A stretch of DNA of 64,000 nucleotides. Source: DASTFY01 sp963829955 (GTDB lineage Bacteria; Actinomycetota; Acidimicrobiia; Acidimicrobiales; Ilumatobacteraceae). Positions 25,219-36,660 of this stretch are shown piece after piece. The stretch lies in NCBI GenBank assembly GCA_963829955.1, contig CAWHKS010000001.1, positions 124,001 to 188,000 of the forward strand, read 5' to 3'. Numbering within the stretch: position 1 is the stretch's first letter; each line of letters starts with the position of its first letter. Below the pieces are notes generated by a model. It did no database searches, was not told where the DNA came from, and saw only the letters and a program-made list of their open reading frames with translations. The translations under genes were made by a program, and so were the position numbers.

Positions 25219-26565
25219 TCAGACCGCTGGGGCCGGGGCGGGTGCCTTGCCGGCGGCGCGGGCGGCCTCGATCTTGGCGGTGGTGAGGCGGCGGCTCCCG
25301 AAGGCCAGGAGGAGCAGGTTGCCGACCAGCGCGACCACGTAGGGAATCCGCAGGGCCGTCTCGCGACTCGTGACCTGATCACCGAGGGCCACGACGAGAC
25401 CGCCGACCAGCGAGCCGATGGGCATCATCCCCCAGCCCAGGAACCGGTAGACGCTGTTCACCCGGCCGAGCAGGTGGTCGGGGATGATCGCCTGCCGGAG
25501 CGAGACGGTGATCACGTTCCACATCGCGCCCAGCCCGGCTTCCACGCCGAACGCCAGCCAGGCCACAGGCCAGTTCGACGTGAGGGCCAGCGCGAGCGAG
25601 CCGACGGCACCGCCGATCATCGTCATGGCCAACGACGGACCGGCGCCGATCGCCCGGCTGACGCGAGGCGCGGCGAGGCTGCCGATGATGCCGCCGACGG
25701 CGGCGCCTGTCGTGACGAGGGCGAAGGTGGTCGGCGTCGTGTGCAGCACCTCCTGCCCGAAGAGGACGAACGTGGCGAAGGTCATCATGCCGATGGCGTT
25801 GAGGAGGCCCAGGATGACGGCCATCGGCCACAGCAGCTCGTGACCCCGCAGCCAGCGCACGCCCTCCCGCAGCTCCACCTGCCAGGGCTGGCGCTGCTCG
25901 TCCACGGTCCGGGGGGCGCGGAACCGGCCGCCAATGAGGAAGACGAGACCGGCCGCCAACGCGAACGAGCCGGCGTCGACGAGGAACGGCAACGCGAAGG
26001 CGATCGAGAGGAGGAAGCCGCCGACCACCGGTCCGATGAAGGTGTTGACCACCATCTCGGCGCCCCACATGCGGCCATTGGCCTTCTCGAGCAGAGAGGC
26101 ATCGACCAGCGAGGGCAGGAGCGTCTGCCCGCAGTTGTCCCGCAGGACCTCCGCCATCCCCAGCAGCAATGTGGCGACCAGCAGCACGACGTACAGACCG
26201 GGCCGGGTGGCGATCACGGAGTCCAACTCGTCCACCCCGGGCAGGCTGCCTCGGGCGGCGAGCACCACCAGCGCGACCACCAAGGTGAGGACGGCCCGCA
26301 GCGTGTCGCAGACCACCATCGTCACCCGCCGGTCCACCCGGTCGGTGATGACGCCGGCCGGCAGGCTGAAGACCAACCAGGGCAGCCGGTTGGCAACGCT
26401 CACCAGGCCGATGAGGAGCGGGTTGCGGGTGACGGCCGACGCCAGCCACGGGTAGGCGATGAGGCCCACGCCGTCGCCAGCGTTCGAGATGACGCTGGCC
26501 GAGAAGAGCTTCCAGTAGTTGCGGCCGAGCCGGGCGCGGGTTCGGGTCCGGGTGCGCTCGGTCAT
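25219..26565 (-). CDS. MFS transporter (drug/enterobactin-exporter EntS-like)
   Basis: 448 aa with about 12 hydrophobic segments. The MFS loop 2-3 signature is present as FSLPAGVITDRVDRRVTMVV. Charged residues at the N-terminus (RTRTRTRARLGRNYWKLFSA) fit a cytosolic start. The family (MFS_3/EntS-like) exports siderophores, macrolides and other small molecules; substrate unknown. Its ATG overlaps the stop of the ArsR-type regulator upstream (26562-26565), so regulator and exporter are co-transcribed, and self-regulated efflux is likely. Confidence 0.84.
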   Translation of the reverse strand: MTERTRTRTRARLGRNYWKLFSASVISNAGDGVGLIAYPWLASAVTRNPLLIGLVSVANRLPWLVFSLPAGVITDRVDRRVTMVVCDTLRAVLTLVVALVVLAARGSLPGVDELDSVIATRPGLYVVLLVATLLLGMAEVLRDNCGQTLLPSLVDASLLEKANGRMWGAEMVVNTFIGPVVGGFLLSIAFALPFLVDAGSFALAAGLVFLIGGRFRAPRTVDEQRQPWQVELREGVRWLRGHELLWPMAVILGLLNAIGMMTFATFVLFGQEVLHTTPTTFALVTTGAAVGGIIGSLAAPRVSRAIGAGPSLAMTMIGGAVGSLALALTSNWPVAWLAFGVEAGLGAMWNVITVSLRQAIIPDHLLGRVNSVYRFLGWGMMPIGSLVGGLVVALGDQVTSRETALRIPYVVALVGNLLLLAFGSRRLTTAKIEAARAAGKAPAPAPAV

Positions 26566-27149
26566 GGTTCGTCCTGCCTCGGCGGAAGGTATCCGTGCGC
26601 GGTCGGGTAGACGCCGGCGATGAGGCCGAAGACGACGTCGCCCTCCCGGGGCAGGCGGGTGAACTCCTGGGCCAGCTCGACCAGCCGAGCGGCGAAGGCG
26701 TCGGCCTGCGCGACGGGGACGCGGGCGTGGCGCAGGGTGAAGCCGCCACCGCAGCCCTCCTCGGACAGCACCTGTTCGGCGAGGGCATCGGCCAGCATCG
26801 AGCGCACCGGGTGCTCCGGCCCGGGTGAGCTCATCACGATGGTGCGCCCGGTCCGGCCGTAGAACGCCTCTGTCACGGCGCGGACCCGGCGGGTCCGCAC
26901 CACCCGGAGCAGTCCGGCCCGCTGCAGGACGCTGACGTGGTGGGCCACCGAGCTCTTGGGTTTGCCGAGCGCGGCCGCCAGCTCCGTGATCGAGGCCGCT
27001 CGCTCGAGCACCAGGTCCAGGATGGCCACGCGGGTCCTGTCCGCCACGGCTTTGAGCTGGTGTGGCTGATCAGCGACGACCTCGTCGGGAAGGTCGTAGT
27101 CCGGGATCTCGTCCCACGCGGGGAGCGGCTCGGCGGGAACGGACGGCAT
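26562..27149 (-). CDS. ArsR-type winged-helix transcriptional regulator
   Basis: 195 aa. The winged helix is at about 30-95: LKAVADRTRVAILDLVLERA, ITELAAALGKPKSSVAHHVS, VLQRAGLLRVVRTRRVRAVT. The C-terminal 95 residues form a ligand or dimer domain without the CxC metal motif of arsenic sensors. ATG at 27149 is used; the frame is open to 27302 but those codons are on the other strand of the riboswitch leader. A 5-bp dyad TGAACC-N8-GGTTCG (27158-27177) just upstream of its start is a possible operator. Probably represses its own operon with the exporter. Confidence 0.8.
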   Translation of the reverse strand: MPSVPAEPLPAWDEIPDYDLPDEVVADQPHQLKAVADRTRVAILDLVLERAASITELAAALGKPKSSVAHHVSVLQRAGLLRVVRTRRVRAVTEAFYGRTGRTIVMSSPGPEHPVRSMLADALAEQVLSEEGCGGGFTLRHARVPVAQADAFAARLVELAQEFTRLPREGDVVFGLIAGVYPTAHGYLPPRQDEP

Positions 27150-27244
27150 CCGCCGAATGAACCAGAAATGCGGTTCGTGTGTCAAGTCACGAGGAAGCCA
27201 CGGCCGTGCCGCGGCGCCGCGGTAGCCTGGCCGCGCTGACGACC

Positions 27245-27470
27245 CCGGTCGGGAGAGCCCACGGCGCTGCTGCGGCAGTCGTACGGGGCGCCGAAGGAGC
27301 AACCTCCCCGGAATCTCTCAGGCCAACGGACCGATCGGGTGAGGCGACGCTGGAAAGCAGGCGGTCCGCCGCCTCACCGAAGGGGAAAGTGCCGCTCCGG
27401 CCCCGACGACGTCGACGACGTCCACGACCGGCACGTCGCGAAGCTCTCAGGTGCCGCGACAGCGGGGGAA
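27245..27470 (+). promoter_or_regulatory. Tandem glycine riboswitch (two aptamers) upstream of gcvP
   Basis: Aptamer 1 (about 27249-27330) has GGGAGAG, the conserved GCGCCGAAGGAGCAA, then CCCCGGAATCTCTCAGGC. After the short linker, aptamer 2 (about 27337-27470) has GGTGAGGCGACGCTGGAAAG, CCTCACCGAAGGGGAAAG, then GAAGCTCTCAGGTGCCG and GACAGCGGGGGA. These are the diagnostic conserved cores of the gcvT motif. It ends about 33 nt before the gcvP start, right next to the ribosome-binding site GAGAGGAG. Known role: activates glycine cleavage gene expression when glycine is abundant. A TAGCCT box at 27221-27226 is a plausible promoter. Confidence 0.93.
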
Positions 27471-27502
27471 CCAACCGGACCATCACCGGAGAGGAGCCCA
27501 CG

Positions 27503-30391
<2,889 letters not shown>

Positions 30392-30416
30392 CCGCCGAGC
30401 ACTACCGTGCCCTTCC

Positions 30417-31106
30417 ATGCCTGATCAGCCACCCGCCCGACCCACGGCTCCGGGCCTGGCCGACCTGTTCAACATGATCGGGACGAACAACCCGATCTCG
30501 ATGATGACCAAGTCCGCCGAGCAGTTCCGTACGGGTGTCACCAGCTTCATCGACGCTGTCCAGTCGTTCCGGCAGACGATGGACAACCTCAACGCCATGA
30601 CCGAGCGCATGAACCGGCTGCTGGACGACATGGAGGGACCCATCCGGGCCGTCGTCCCCGAGATCACCAAGTCCGCCGACAGCGCGGCGCGGATGATCGC
30701 CCTGATGCGAGGGCCGGTCGAGCGGGTCGCACCCGGTCTCGACCAGCTGGCCGAGCTGCTGTCGAATCCGATCGTGGTCGATCTGCCCAGGCGCCTCTCC
30801 GAGACGCTCGACGTCGTCTCCTCCATCCCGAGGGCGCTCGGTCCACTGGGGCAGATGGCCGAGCTGGCGAGCGGGCTCTTCGGCAACGCGCGCGGCTTCC
30901 CGGGAATGAGCATGACCTCACGGCCCGCCACGCATGCCCACGACGCACCGGACGACGAGGACGAGCCGCCGCCCGCGGCCCCGGGCCGCCCGCCCAAGAA
31001 GGCGGCACCGGCCAAGAGGGCCACCGCCAAGAGGGGCACCGCCAAGAAGTCCGCGACGAAGAAGTCAGCCGCGAAGAAGGCGGCGAAGCGGCCCGGCACG
31101 CGCTAG
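30417..31106 (+). CDS. Hypothetical protein with histone H1-like Lys/Ala tail
   Basis: 229 aa. The N-terminal 160 residues are amphipathic helices (MIGTNNPISMMTKSAEQFRT, TSFIDAVQSFRQTMDNLNAM, MEGPIRAVVPEITKSADSAA), reminiscent of phasin-like or granule-associated actinobacterial proteins. The C-terminal 50 residues repeat AKK/AKR units (PAKRATAKRGTAKKSATKKS), a tail that in other proteins binds DNA. ATG at 30417 with a TACCGT box 8 nt upstream. The 3' end overlaps the convergent dehydrogenase stop by 4 nt. Function unknown; DNA or polymer-granule association are the two readings. Confidence 0.68.
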   Translation: MPDQPPARPTAPGLADLFNMIGTNNPISMMTKSAEQFRTGVTSFIDAVQSFRQTMDNLNAMTERMNRLLDDMEGPIRAVVPEITKSADSAARMIALMRGPVERVAPGLDQLAELLSNPIVVDLPRRLSETLDVVSSIPRALGPLGQMAELASGLFGNARGFPGMSMTSRPATHAHDAPDDEDEPPPAAPGRPPKKAAPAKRATAKRGTAKKSATKKSAAKKAAKRPGTR

Positions 31107-32621
31107 CGGTGGAGGTCGGGGTCGTGCTGGAAGGCGCGAGTCCTGAGGGTGAAGACCGAGTCGCCCGAGAGCACCCCGCTGCGGGCCAGGAGGCGGCCGT
31201 GCTGCCAGTTGGACAGCCCGAGCTCGGGGCGGTCCAGTGCGTACTGCCCGTCCACCCAGCGGGTGAAGCCGTCACCGACGAAGGGAGCGTCGAGGCCCGA
31301 CCAGAAGCACTCCTGCTCGCGCTGGTCGTCGGACACCAGCGTCCCGACCAGACGGGGGCTGTGACGGTTGAACAGGCCCACCGCGGCGTCCACGTCCTCG
31401 ACGACGGCCAGCGTGACCTCCGGGCTGCCCTCCCACTCCCACTCGCGGCCTAGCTCGTCCACCGCCAGCCCCTCGGCCTGCGGCTCCATGACCGGCCCCT
31501 CGGCCCGCTGCACCCCGACGCTGCGTTCGAACCACACCGGCGGCACCCGAGCCTCGCTCCCCTCCACCACGTGCAGCTTCGGAGCGGCACCCCGCCGCTC
31601 CCCTGCCGCCTCCAGTGCAACCAGGAACCGAGGGATCAGTTCTTCGCACGCGGTCGTTGACGATGCAACAGACGTTCAGCGTGTTGCACACCTTCCGGTC
31701 GAGGGACTGGTAGACCGCGCGTTCGAAGCGGTCGGCGTCCGCGCCGGCGCCGGCGACCAGCCACGCCCCGCCGGTGCCGTGCAGGCTGACAGGCACCCCG
31801 GCCTGGCGCGCCACCGCGCCGAGCTGGGCCACGGCCGGGCCCGATCCGCGGGCGACGGCGAGGGCCAGGAGCGGATGCGAGAAGAGCGCAAAGCCGGCCG
31901 CTCGCGACGGCGCGGCAAGAAGCCTGACGGCGCCGTCGGGCAGACCGGCGGCGGCCAGTGCGGGCACGAGCGCCCCCTCCTCGATGGCCACGGCCGTGCG
32001 CAGGGCATCACTCCCGATGCGGAACACCACCGTGTTGCCGTTGCGCAGGACGCCTGTCGCATCCGCAAAGACGTTGGGCCGCCCCTCGAACACGAACCCG
32101 ACCACGCCGAGCGGGCTCCGTCGCTGCTCCACCCGCCAGCCCTCATGATCGATCCGCTCCACGACCGCATCCCGGCTCGACGGCAGGTCGCGCCAGGTGC
32201 GCAGGCCCGTCACCATGTCCGCTCGCATCGTTGATGACAGCGCCAGGCGTGTGCTGCTGCGGCCCATCGCCTTGGCGCGCTCCACGTCTTCGGCGTTGGC
32301 GGCCGCGATCGGGCCGAACACACCGTCGTCATCGAGCCGCCGCGAGAACTGCTCGTAGAACTCGGAGATGGCGGCATCCCCGACACCGGCCATGTCGAGG
32401 AACGCGCGATGAGCTGCCGCCACGGCGCGGTCGGCCAAGTCGTGGTCGGCCGCCGGCACGTGCAGCAGCGCGCCCGTCTCCTGCACGACCACCAAGCGGT
32501 CACCGGGCGCGAAGGCGGCGGCCAGGTCCGGCGGCACGGTCGTCGTCCGGTCCCCACCGAACACGATCAGCTGCCCCGGCTCCAGCCGCTCGAGGCGGCC
32601 TGCGGTCGGCCCGCTCGCCAT
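31103..32621 (-). CDS. ProA-like aldehyde dehydrogenase (glutamate-5-semialdehyde dehydrogenase family), frameshifted near 31640
   Basis: About 505 aa after joining two frames. The first frame covers 32621 to about 31640: a 75-residue N-terminal extension, then HEGWRVEQRRSPLGVVGFVF, EGRPNVFADATGVLRNGNTV (ProA/ALDH NAD-binding segment) and the active-site Cys in DRKVCNTLNVCCIVND. The second frame to 31103 gives the C-terminal part (EVTLAVVEDVDAAVGLFNRH, LVGTLVSDDQREQECFWSGL). ProA is usually about 420 aa, so the N-terminal extension is odd. It starts 2 nt after the gcvT stop. Proline synthesis is possible, but no proB is adjacent and another aldehyde substrate is equally likely. Confidence 0.7.
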
Positions 32622-32623
32622 TA

Positions 32624-33697
32624 TCAGCCCGGGTGGACGAACGGCGTGGCGACGACGGTGCCCGGCAGAGCCGTACCGCGGAGATCGACCTCCACCGCGG
32701 CGCCGTCCCCTACTCCCGGCGGCAGGAAGGCGAGCGCGATGCCGTGCCCGAGCACCGGGGAGAAGTTGCCGCTGGTGGTCTCTCCCACCATCTGACCGTC
32801 GACGACGACCGGACACTCGGCTCTCGGGGGCCGCCGACCCTCGGTGGCGATGCCCCGCAGCTGCCTGGTCACCCCGCGCTCCTGCTCGGCCGCCAATGCC
32901 TCCCGGCCGCGGAAGGTCGGCTTGGTCCAGGACACCACCCAGCCCAACCCGGCCTGCAACGGCGTGATGCCCGGGCCGAGCTCATGACCGTGGAGCGGGA
33001 GCCCAGCCTCCAGCCGCAACGTGTCACGGGCCCCCAGGCCCGCAGGTTGCACCCCCGCCGTCAGCACGGCCCGCCACAGGTCGGGTGCGGCCTCGGCCGG
33101 CACGGCGATCTCCAGGCCCGGCTCGCCCGTGTAGCCGGTGCCGGCGATCGTGCACGGCGTGCCGCGCCACTCGGCCTCGGCGACGCGGAACCGGCCCACC
33201 GCCGCCGCCTCGGGGAAGACGCCTTCCAGCCGGCGGCGGGCGTCCGGGCCCTGGATAGCCAGCACGGCGCGGCCCTCGGTCACGTCGTCGCCGCCCACCG
33301 CGGCCCGGACGCGGTCCGTGTTGGAGGCGTTCGGCATCACGTCGAAGACGTCGCGCTCTCGCCACCAGACGATCAGGTCGTCGAGCACGGACGCGTCATC
33401 GGCATCCAACAGGTGTGTGTACTGCGCCCGGCCGGGAGCGATCTTGTCGAGGTCATTCGTCAGCTCGGCCTGCAGCGCGTCATGGGCGGCCGCACCCTCG
33501 ATGCGCACGGTGCCCAGGTGGCTCACGTCGAAGACGACGGCGGCCCGTCGGCAGGCCAGGTGCTCCTCGATCGTGCCCGCGGGATAGGCGAGCGGCATCT
33601 CCCACCCACCGAACGGCACCATCTTGGCGCCGAGGGCCCGGTGCTCGGCGTCGAGCGGCGACCGCTTGGTCTCGCTCGTCGAACCCGCTGCGCTCAC
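32624..33697 (-). CDS. gcvT: Aminomethyltransferase, glycine cleavage T-protein
   Basis: 357 aa. Typical T-protein features: MVPFGGWEMPLAY, VVFDVSHLGTVRIEG, the folate-site region DASVLDDLIVWWRERDVFD, GYTGEPGLEIAVP and LGARDTLRLEAGLPLHGHEL. Reaction: transfers the aminomethyl carbon from H-protein to tetrahydrofolate, releasing ammonia. Its ATG overlaps the stop of the MerR gene (33694-33697, ATGA), so it belongs to the MerR-led unit rather than to the riboswitch-controlled gcvP transcript. I see no riboswitch in front of it. Confidence 0.93.
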   Translation of the reverse strand: MSAAGSTSETKRSPLDAEHRALGAKMVPFGGWEMPLAYPAGTIEEHLACRRAAVVFDVSHLGTVRIEGAAAHDALQAELTNDLDKIAPGRAQYTHLLDADDASVLDDLIVWWRERDVFDVMPNASNTDRVRAAVGGDDVTEGRAVLAIQGPDARRRLEGVFPEAAAVGRFRVAEAEWRGTPCTIAGTGYTGEPGLEIAVPAEAAPDLWRAVLTAGVQPAGLGARDTLRLEAGLPLHGHELGPGITPLQAGLGWVVSWTKPTFRGREALAAEQERGVTRQLRGIATEGRRPPRAECPVVVDGQMVGETTSGNFSPVLGHGIALAFLPPGVGDGAAVEVDLRGTALPGTVVATPFVHPG

Positions 33698-34194
33698 GGA
33701 GCGGGAACGGCGCTGGCCACCTCGCCCCGGACGTCCGACGCCCCCGTCTCAGTTGCGTGGGCCGCCGCCATACGAGGGTGGAGCGCCACGATCCCCTCGT
33801 CGAGCTCCTCCTTCACCCCGGCCAGGGGCAGCACGTTGAGGACGCCCTGCCCGCGCTGCAACACGGTGATGAGATCGTCGCCGTCGCAGAGCAGCACGTC
33901 GTTGCCGGAGATGACCAGGTGGGCCGACGCGACATCGGTGTTCATGTGCTCGCGCAGGTAGGTGAACACCTCCCGCACGCTCTCCAGGCGGATGCCGGCG
34001 TCGATCAACTTCTTGACGACCTTCAGCTCGAGCAGGTCGCGGTAGGAGTACCGCCGGCGGCTGCCGCTGCCCGTGGCGTCGGCCAGCGAGGGCCGGATCA
34101 GGTTGGTGCGGGCCCAGTAGTCCAGCTGGCGATAGCTGATGCCCACGACCTGGGCCGTGCGGGTCCCACTGAAGCCTTCCTCGTCCACGACCAT
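33694..34194 (-). CDS. MerR-family transcriptional regulator (Rv1830-like)
   Basis: 166 aa. N-terminal MerR helix-turn-helix and wing: TRTAQVVGISYRQLDYWART, NLIRPSLADATGSGSRRRYS, YRDLLELKVVKKLIDAGIRL. The C-terminal effector region (about 85-166) contains LREHMNTDVASAHLVISGND and no metal Cys. In mycobacteria a MerR gene occupies the same place beside BFN and gcv genes (Rv1830), which supports orthology. First gene of a unit with gcvT and the dehydrogenase; autoregulation is likely. Upstream at 34282-34300 is a 7-bp inverted repeat (CCCCGGT-N5-ACCGGGG) that might be an operator. Confidence 0.85.
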   Translation of the reverse strand: MVVDEEGFSGTRTAQVVGISYRQLDYWARTNLIRPSLADATGSGSRRRYSYRDLLELKVVKKLIDAGIRLESVREVFTYLREHMNTDVASAHLVISGNDVLLCDGDDLITVLQRGQGVLNVLPLAGVKEELDEGIVALHPRMAAAHATETGASDVRGEVASAVPAP

Positions 34195-34443
34195 CCCGTG
34201 CGCTCCTCGGCTCGTCCGCCCGCACCACAGCGCGGTAGTTACGCCGGTGTGGTCGGGGACCCAGCGTAGGAAGTCCCGCGCCCCCGGTCAATCACCGGGG
34301 CAATCGGGCCCGGTCCGGACCGTCGAACTTGTCAGCGCCGGCCGCCTCTCTCGCCGAAACCTGGGTGCCGCGGGCGGGAGATCCGCCCCGTGGCGAAAGC
34401 CTAGAGTCAGCCGTCCGGACCTCACGAAAGGCAGGTCGACCGC

Positions 34444-34716
34444 ATGCTCTTCCACATCAGGCAGTCCCACGCACCGCAGGACTGCCCCTATGGCAGGGGC
34501 GGCTCGAAATCCCTGTTCGACGAGGGGTACTCGGACGTCAAGATCCGGGGCTACTGGCTCGCCTTTCCCCAGCACACCACCTTCCTCGTCGTGGAGACCG
34601 ATGACGTTCGCCACCTTCACGAATTCCTGAAGCCGGGGGCCGGCGTGACGACGTCAGAGATCACGCCAGTGAGTGACGAGCCGGTGTCGCCGCCGGAAGG
34701 GTCGAGCCAACGCTGA
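34444..34716 (+). CDS. Small DUF3303/YCII-like protein
   Basis: 90 aa. MLFHIRQSHAPQDCPYGRGG, then the strand pair VKIRGYWLAFPQHTTFLVVE and DDVRHLHEFLKPG, fit a short ferredoxin-like dimeric alpha/beta fold as in DUF3303. The ATG follows GAAAGGCAGG, a modest ribosome-binding site, and TAGAGT at 34404-34409 could be the -10. It is the only plus-strand gene in this otherwise minus-strand block. The 249-nt gap before it holds the divergent promoters and the inverted repeat at 34282-34300. Function unknown. Confidence 0.65.
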   Translation: MLFHIRQSHAPQDCPYGRGGSKSLFDEGYSDVKIRGYWLAFPQHTTFLVVETDDVRHLHEFLKPGAGVTTSEITPVSDEPVSPPEGSSQR

Positions 34717-34768
34717 CCCACAGCTCGGGCCACTCGGTTCGGTGTCGGTCGAGGCGCGTTTGCCGTGG

Positions 34769-35269
34769 TCAGCCGGCGCCGAAGTCCTCGGGCTTGACGT
34801 TCTCGATGAAGTCGCGAAAGTCCTCGAGCAGCTCGTCCTCGTCGCCCTCCTCGCCCGGCTCGACCTCCTCCTGCTCTTGACCGACCTCGTCGAGCAGGCT
34901 CTCCTCGGCGAAAATCGGCGTCTGGGTGCGTACGGCGAGGGCGATGGCGTCCGACGGGCGGCTCGACACGGTGTGCGACCCGGCGGCGTTCACGAGGTGC
35001 AGCTCCGCGTAGTAGGTCCGGTCCCGAACCTCGGTGACGACGACGCGGTCGAGCGACGTGGTCAGCTCGTCGAGCACGTTCTTGAGGAGGTCGTGGGTGA
35101 GCGGGCGCGCCGGCTCGATGCCCTCCAGCGCGTAGTGGATGGCGGCCGCTTCGGGCCCGCCGATGTAGATGGGGACGACCCGCCGGCGACCCTCGGTCTC
35201 GCGCAGGATCACGATGGGAGTGTTGGCCGGCAGCTCCAGCCGGACTCCGACGAGCTCCATCGGCACCAT
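34769..35269 (-). CDS. Bifunctional nuclease (BFN/DUF151) domain protein
   Basis: 166 aa. The BFN domain (about 1-125) shows LVGVRLELPANTPIVILRET, RRVVPIYIGGPEAAAIHYAL and SSRPSDAIALAVRTQTPIFA, which match DUF151. The tail (EQEEVEPGEEGDEDELLED) is acidic. Mycobacterial Rv1829 is the same family in the same neighbourhood. Biochemical nuclease activity is described for plant members; the bacterial role is unclear. It lies 50 nt downstream of the FtsR-like gene, probably co-transcribed. Confidence 0.87.
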   Translation of the reverse strand: MVPMELVGVRLELPANTPIVILRETEGRRRVVPIYIGGPEAAAIHYALEGIEPARPLTHDLLKNVLDELTTSLDRVVVTEVRDRTYYAELHLVNAAGSHTVSSRPSDAIALAVRTQTPIFAEESLLDEVGQEQEEVEPGEEGDEDELLEDFRDFIENVKPEDFGAG

Positions 35270-35319
35270 GCTCGGATGGTAGCCCTCGGGCCGCGAGGGC
35301 GGGCGTCCGGAACCTGCTC

Positions 35320-36156
35320 CTACAGGCTGTCCGTGTAGTTCCTGAGCGCCTGACGCATCATCGCCTCACGCATCCCCGAGCCGAGTTGGGTCAGCTCCGC
35401 CAGCGACGCCAGTGCCTGCGCCCGGGCCTGCGGGTTGCGCTGCTTGACCAGCGGCAGGATGACCTGTTCGAAGACGCCCGCCTCCCGCTCGGCCGACGTC
35501 CGGTACATGCGGACGTGCCGGGGCTCGATGCCGAAGCGGAGGAAGCCGGCCACGAGACGGGCGATGACGAGCGCCTCCTCGTCGTAGTACGAGGTCCGCC
35601 CGACCGGGCGGCTGACCACCAGGCCGTAGCGCTCGACCTCCCGCAGCTGCGCCGCCGTGAGCCCCGACACATCGACCAACTCGTCGAAGGTCAGGCTCGA
35701 CGCCGGGGCGGGCGCGAAGTCGGGTGCGATCTCGAGCCGCCGCGACGGCTCGGCTGCCGGTTCGGGTTCGACCGCATGGGCTTCGACCAGCTCGGGGGGC
35801 GGCGCATCGTCGGCGACGGGCACGGGGGCGCCCGCGACAGGTGCCGGCTCGGCGTCGTCGGCCAGCGCCGTCATCGTGGGCGGGAAAGGACGTACGACCG
35901 GACCGGTCCCCTCCCCCGCGTCCAGGCGCGTCTTGATGACCTTCAACGGCAGGTAGCTGTCCTTCTGCTCGCGCAGGATGAACCGGAGCCGTTCGACGTC
36001 GGGGTCATAGAACTTGCGGTAGCCCGACGGTGTGCGCTCGGGATCGATCAGGCCCTGGCTCTCCAGGAAGCGGATCTTGGAGATGGTCACGTCTGGGAAC
36101 TCCTCCTGCAGGAGCTGCAGGACCTCACCAATGGACAAGAAGGCCTGGGTGCTCAC
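35320..36156 (-). CDS. ftsR: MerR-family regulator FtsR-like (Rv1828/Cg1631 type)
   Basis: 278 aa. N-terminal winged helix LSIGEVLQLLQEEFPDVTIS, KIRFLESQGLIDPERTPSGY, RKFYDPDVERLRFILREQKD is nearly diagnostic for the actinobacterial FtsR group. A variable Pro/Ala/Glu linker (about 85-140) separates it from a second domain (FDELVDVSGLTAAQLREVER, YYDEEALVIARLVAGFLRFG). In Corynebacterium the orthologue activates ftsZ. The ATG overlaps the stop of the FHA gene (ATGA). Gene order FHA-FtsR-BFN-MerR copies that of mycobacteria. Confidence 0.9.
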   Translation of the reverse strand: MSTQAFLSIGEVLQLLQEEFPDVTISKIRFLESQGLIDPERTPSGYRKFYDPDVERLRFILREQKDSYLPLKVIKTRLDAGEGTGPVVRPFPPTMTALADDAEPAPVAGAPVPVADDAPPPELVEAHAVEPEPAAEPSRRLEIAPDFAPAPASSLTFDELVDVSGLTAAQLREVERYGLVVSRPVGRTSYYDEEALVIARLVAGFLRFGIEPRHVRMYRTSAEREAGVFEQVILPLVKQRNPQARAQALASLAELTQLGSGMREAMMRQALRNYTDSL

Positions 36157-36650
36157 GCCGTGCCGCCGAGGGCATCCAGGAACACCATGCGGAACTTCCC
36201 GATCTGGACCTCGTCACCGTTGCTGAGCCTTGTCTTCTCCACCCGTTCGCCGTTGACGTAGGTCCCGTTGAGGGACCCCGCGTCGCGTATCTCGTACCCG
36301 CCGTCGGCCAGCCGCTCGATGTCGGCGTGACGCCGCGACACGGTGATGTCGTCGAGGCTGATGTCGCTCTGGGGATGACGTCCCAGCCGGGTGAGCGGCA
36401 GGTCCAGCGTGAGGCGCTGTCCGGCGATGGCCCCCGCCCGCACGACCAGCACGCCGGACCCGACCTCGATGTCGCCCAGTTCGACCAGGACATCGTCCTT
36501 CGGGCCGGGCGCGTCCTGCATCGGATCGACGGCGTGGATCCGCAGCGTGCGCTCGCCGGCCGCCGCGGCTAGCGGCGTGCCGCAGGACGCGCAGAAGTTG
36601 GCTCCCTCCGGGTTCAGGTGCCCGCAGTTGGTGCAGTAGACGCCGGTCAC
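36153..36650 (-). CDS. FHA-domain protein with N-terminal zinc ribbon (GarA position)
   Basis: 165 aa. Residues 1-26 form a zinc ribbon (YCTNCGHLNPEGANFCASCG). After a linker comes an FHA domain (about 85-160): LTRLGRHPQSDISLDDITVS, RRHADIERL, IRDAGSLNGTYVNGERVEKT, with the phosphothreonine-binding Arg, Ser and Asn residues. GarA of mycobacteria, at the same locus, has an N-terminal ETTS kinase-target tail instead of a ribbon; no such motif is visible here. So regulation of central nitrogen metabolism by phosphorylation, as for GarA, cannot simply be transferred. Confidence 0.88.
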   Translation of the reverse strand: MTGVYCTNCGHLNPEGANFCASCGTPLAAAAGERTLRIHAVDPMQDAPGPKDDVLVELGDIEVGSGVLVVRAGAIAGQRLTLDLPLTRLGRHPQSDISLDDITVSRRHADIERLADGGYEIRDAGSLNGTYVNGERVEKTRLSNGDEVQIGKFRMVFLDALGGTA

Positions 36651-36660
36651 CCCGCCGCCG

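Noticed and set aside
31958..33961. A 667-codon plus-strand open frame over the dehydrogenase and gcvT
   Set aside because: Arg/Pro/Ala-rich translation without domains, opposite two recognisable enzymes.
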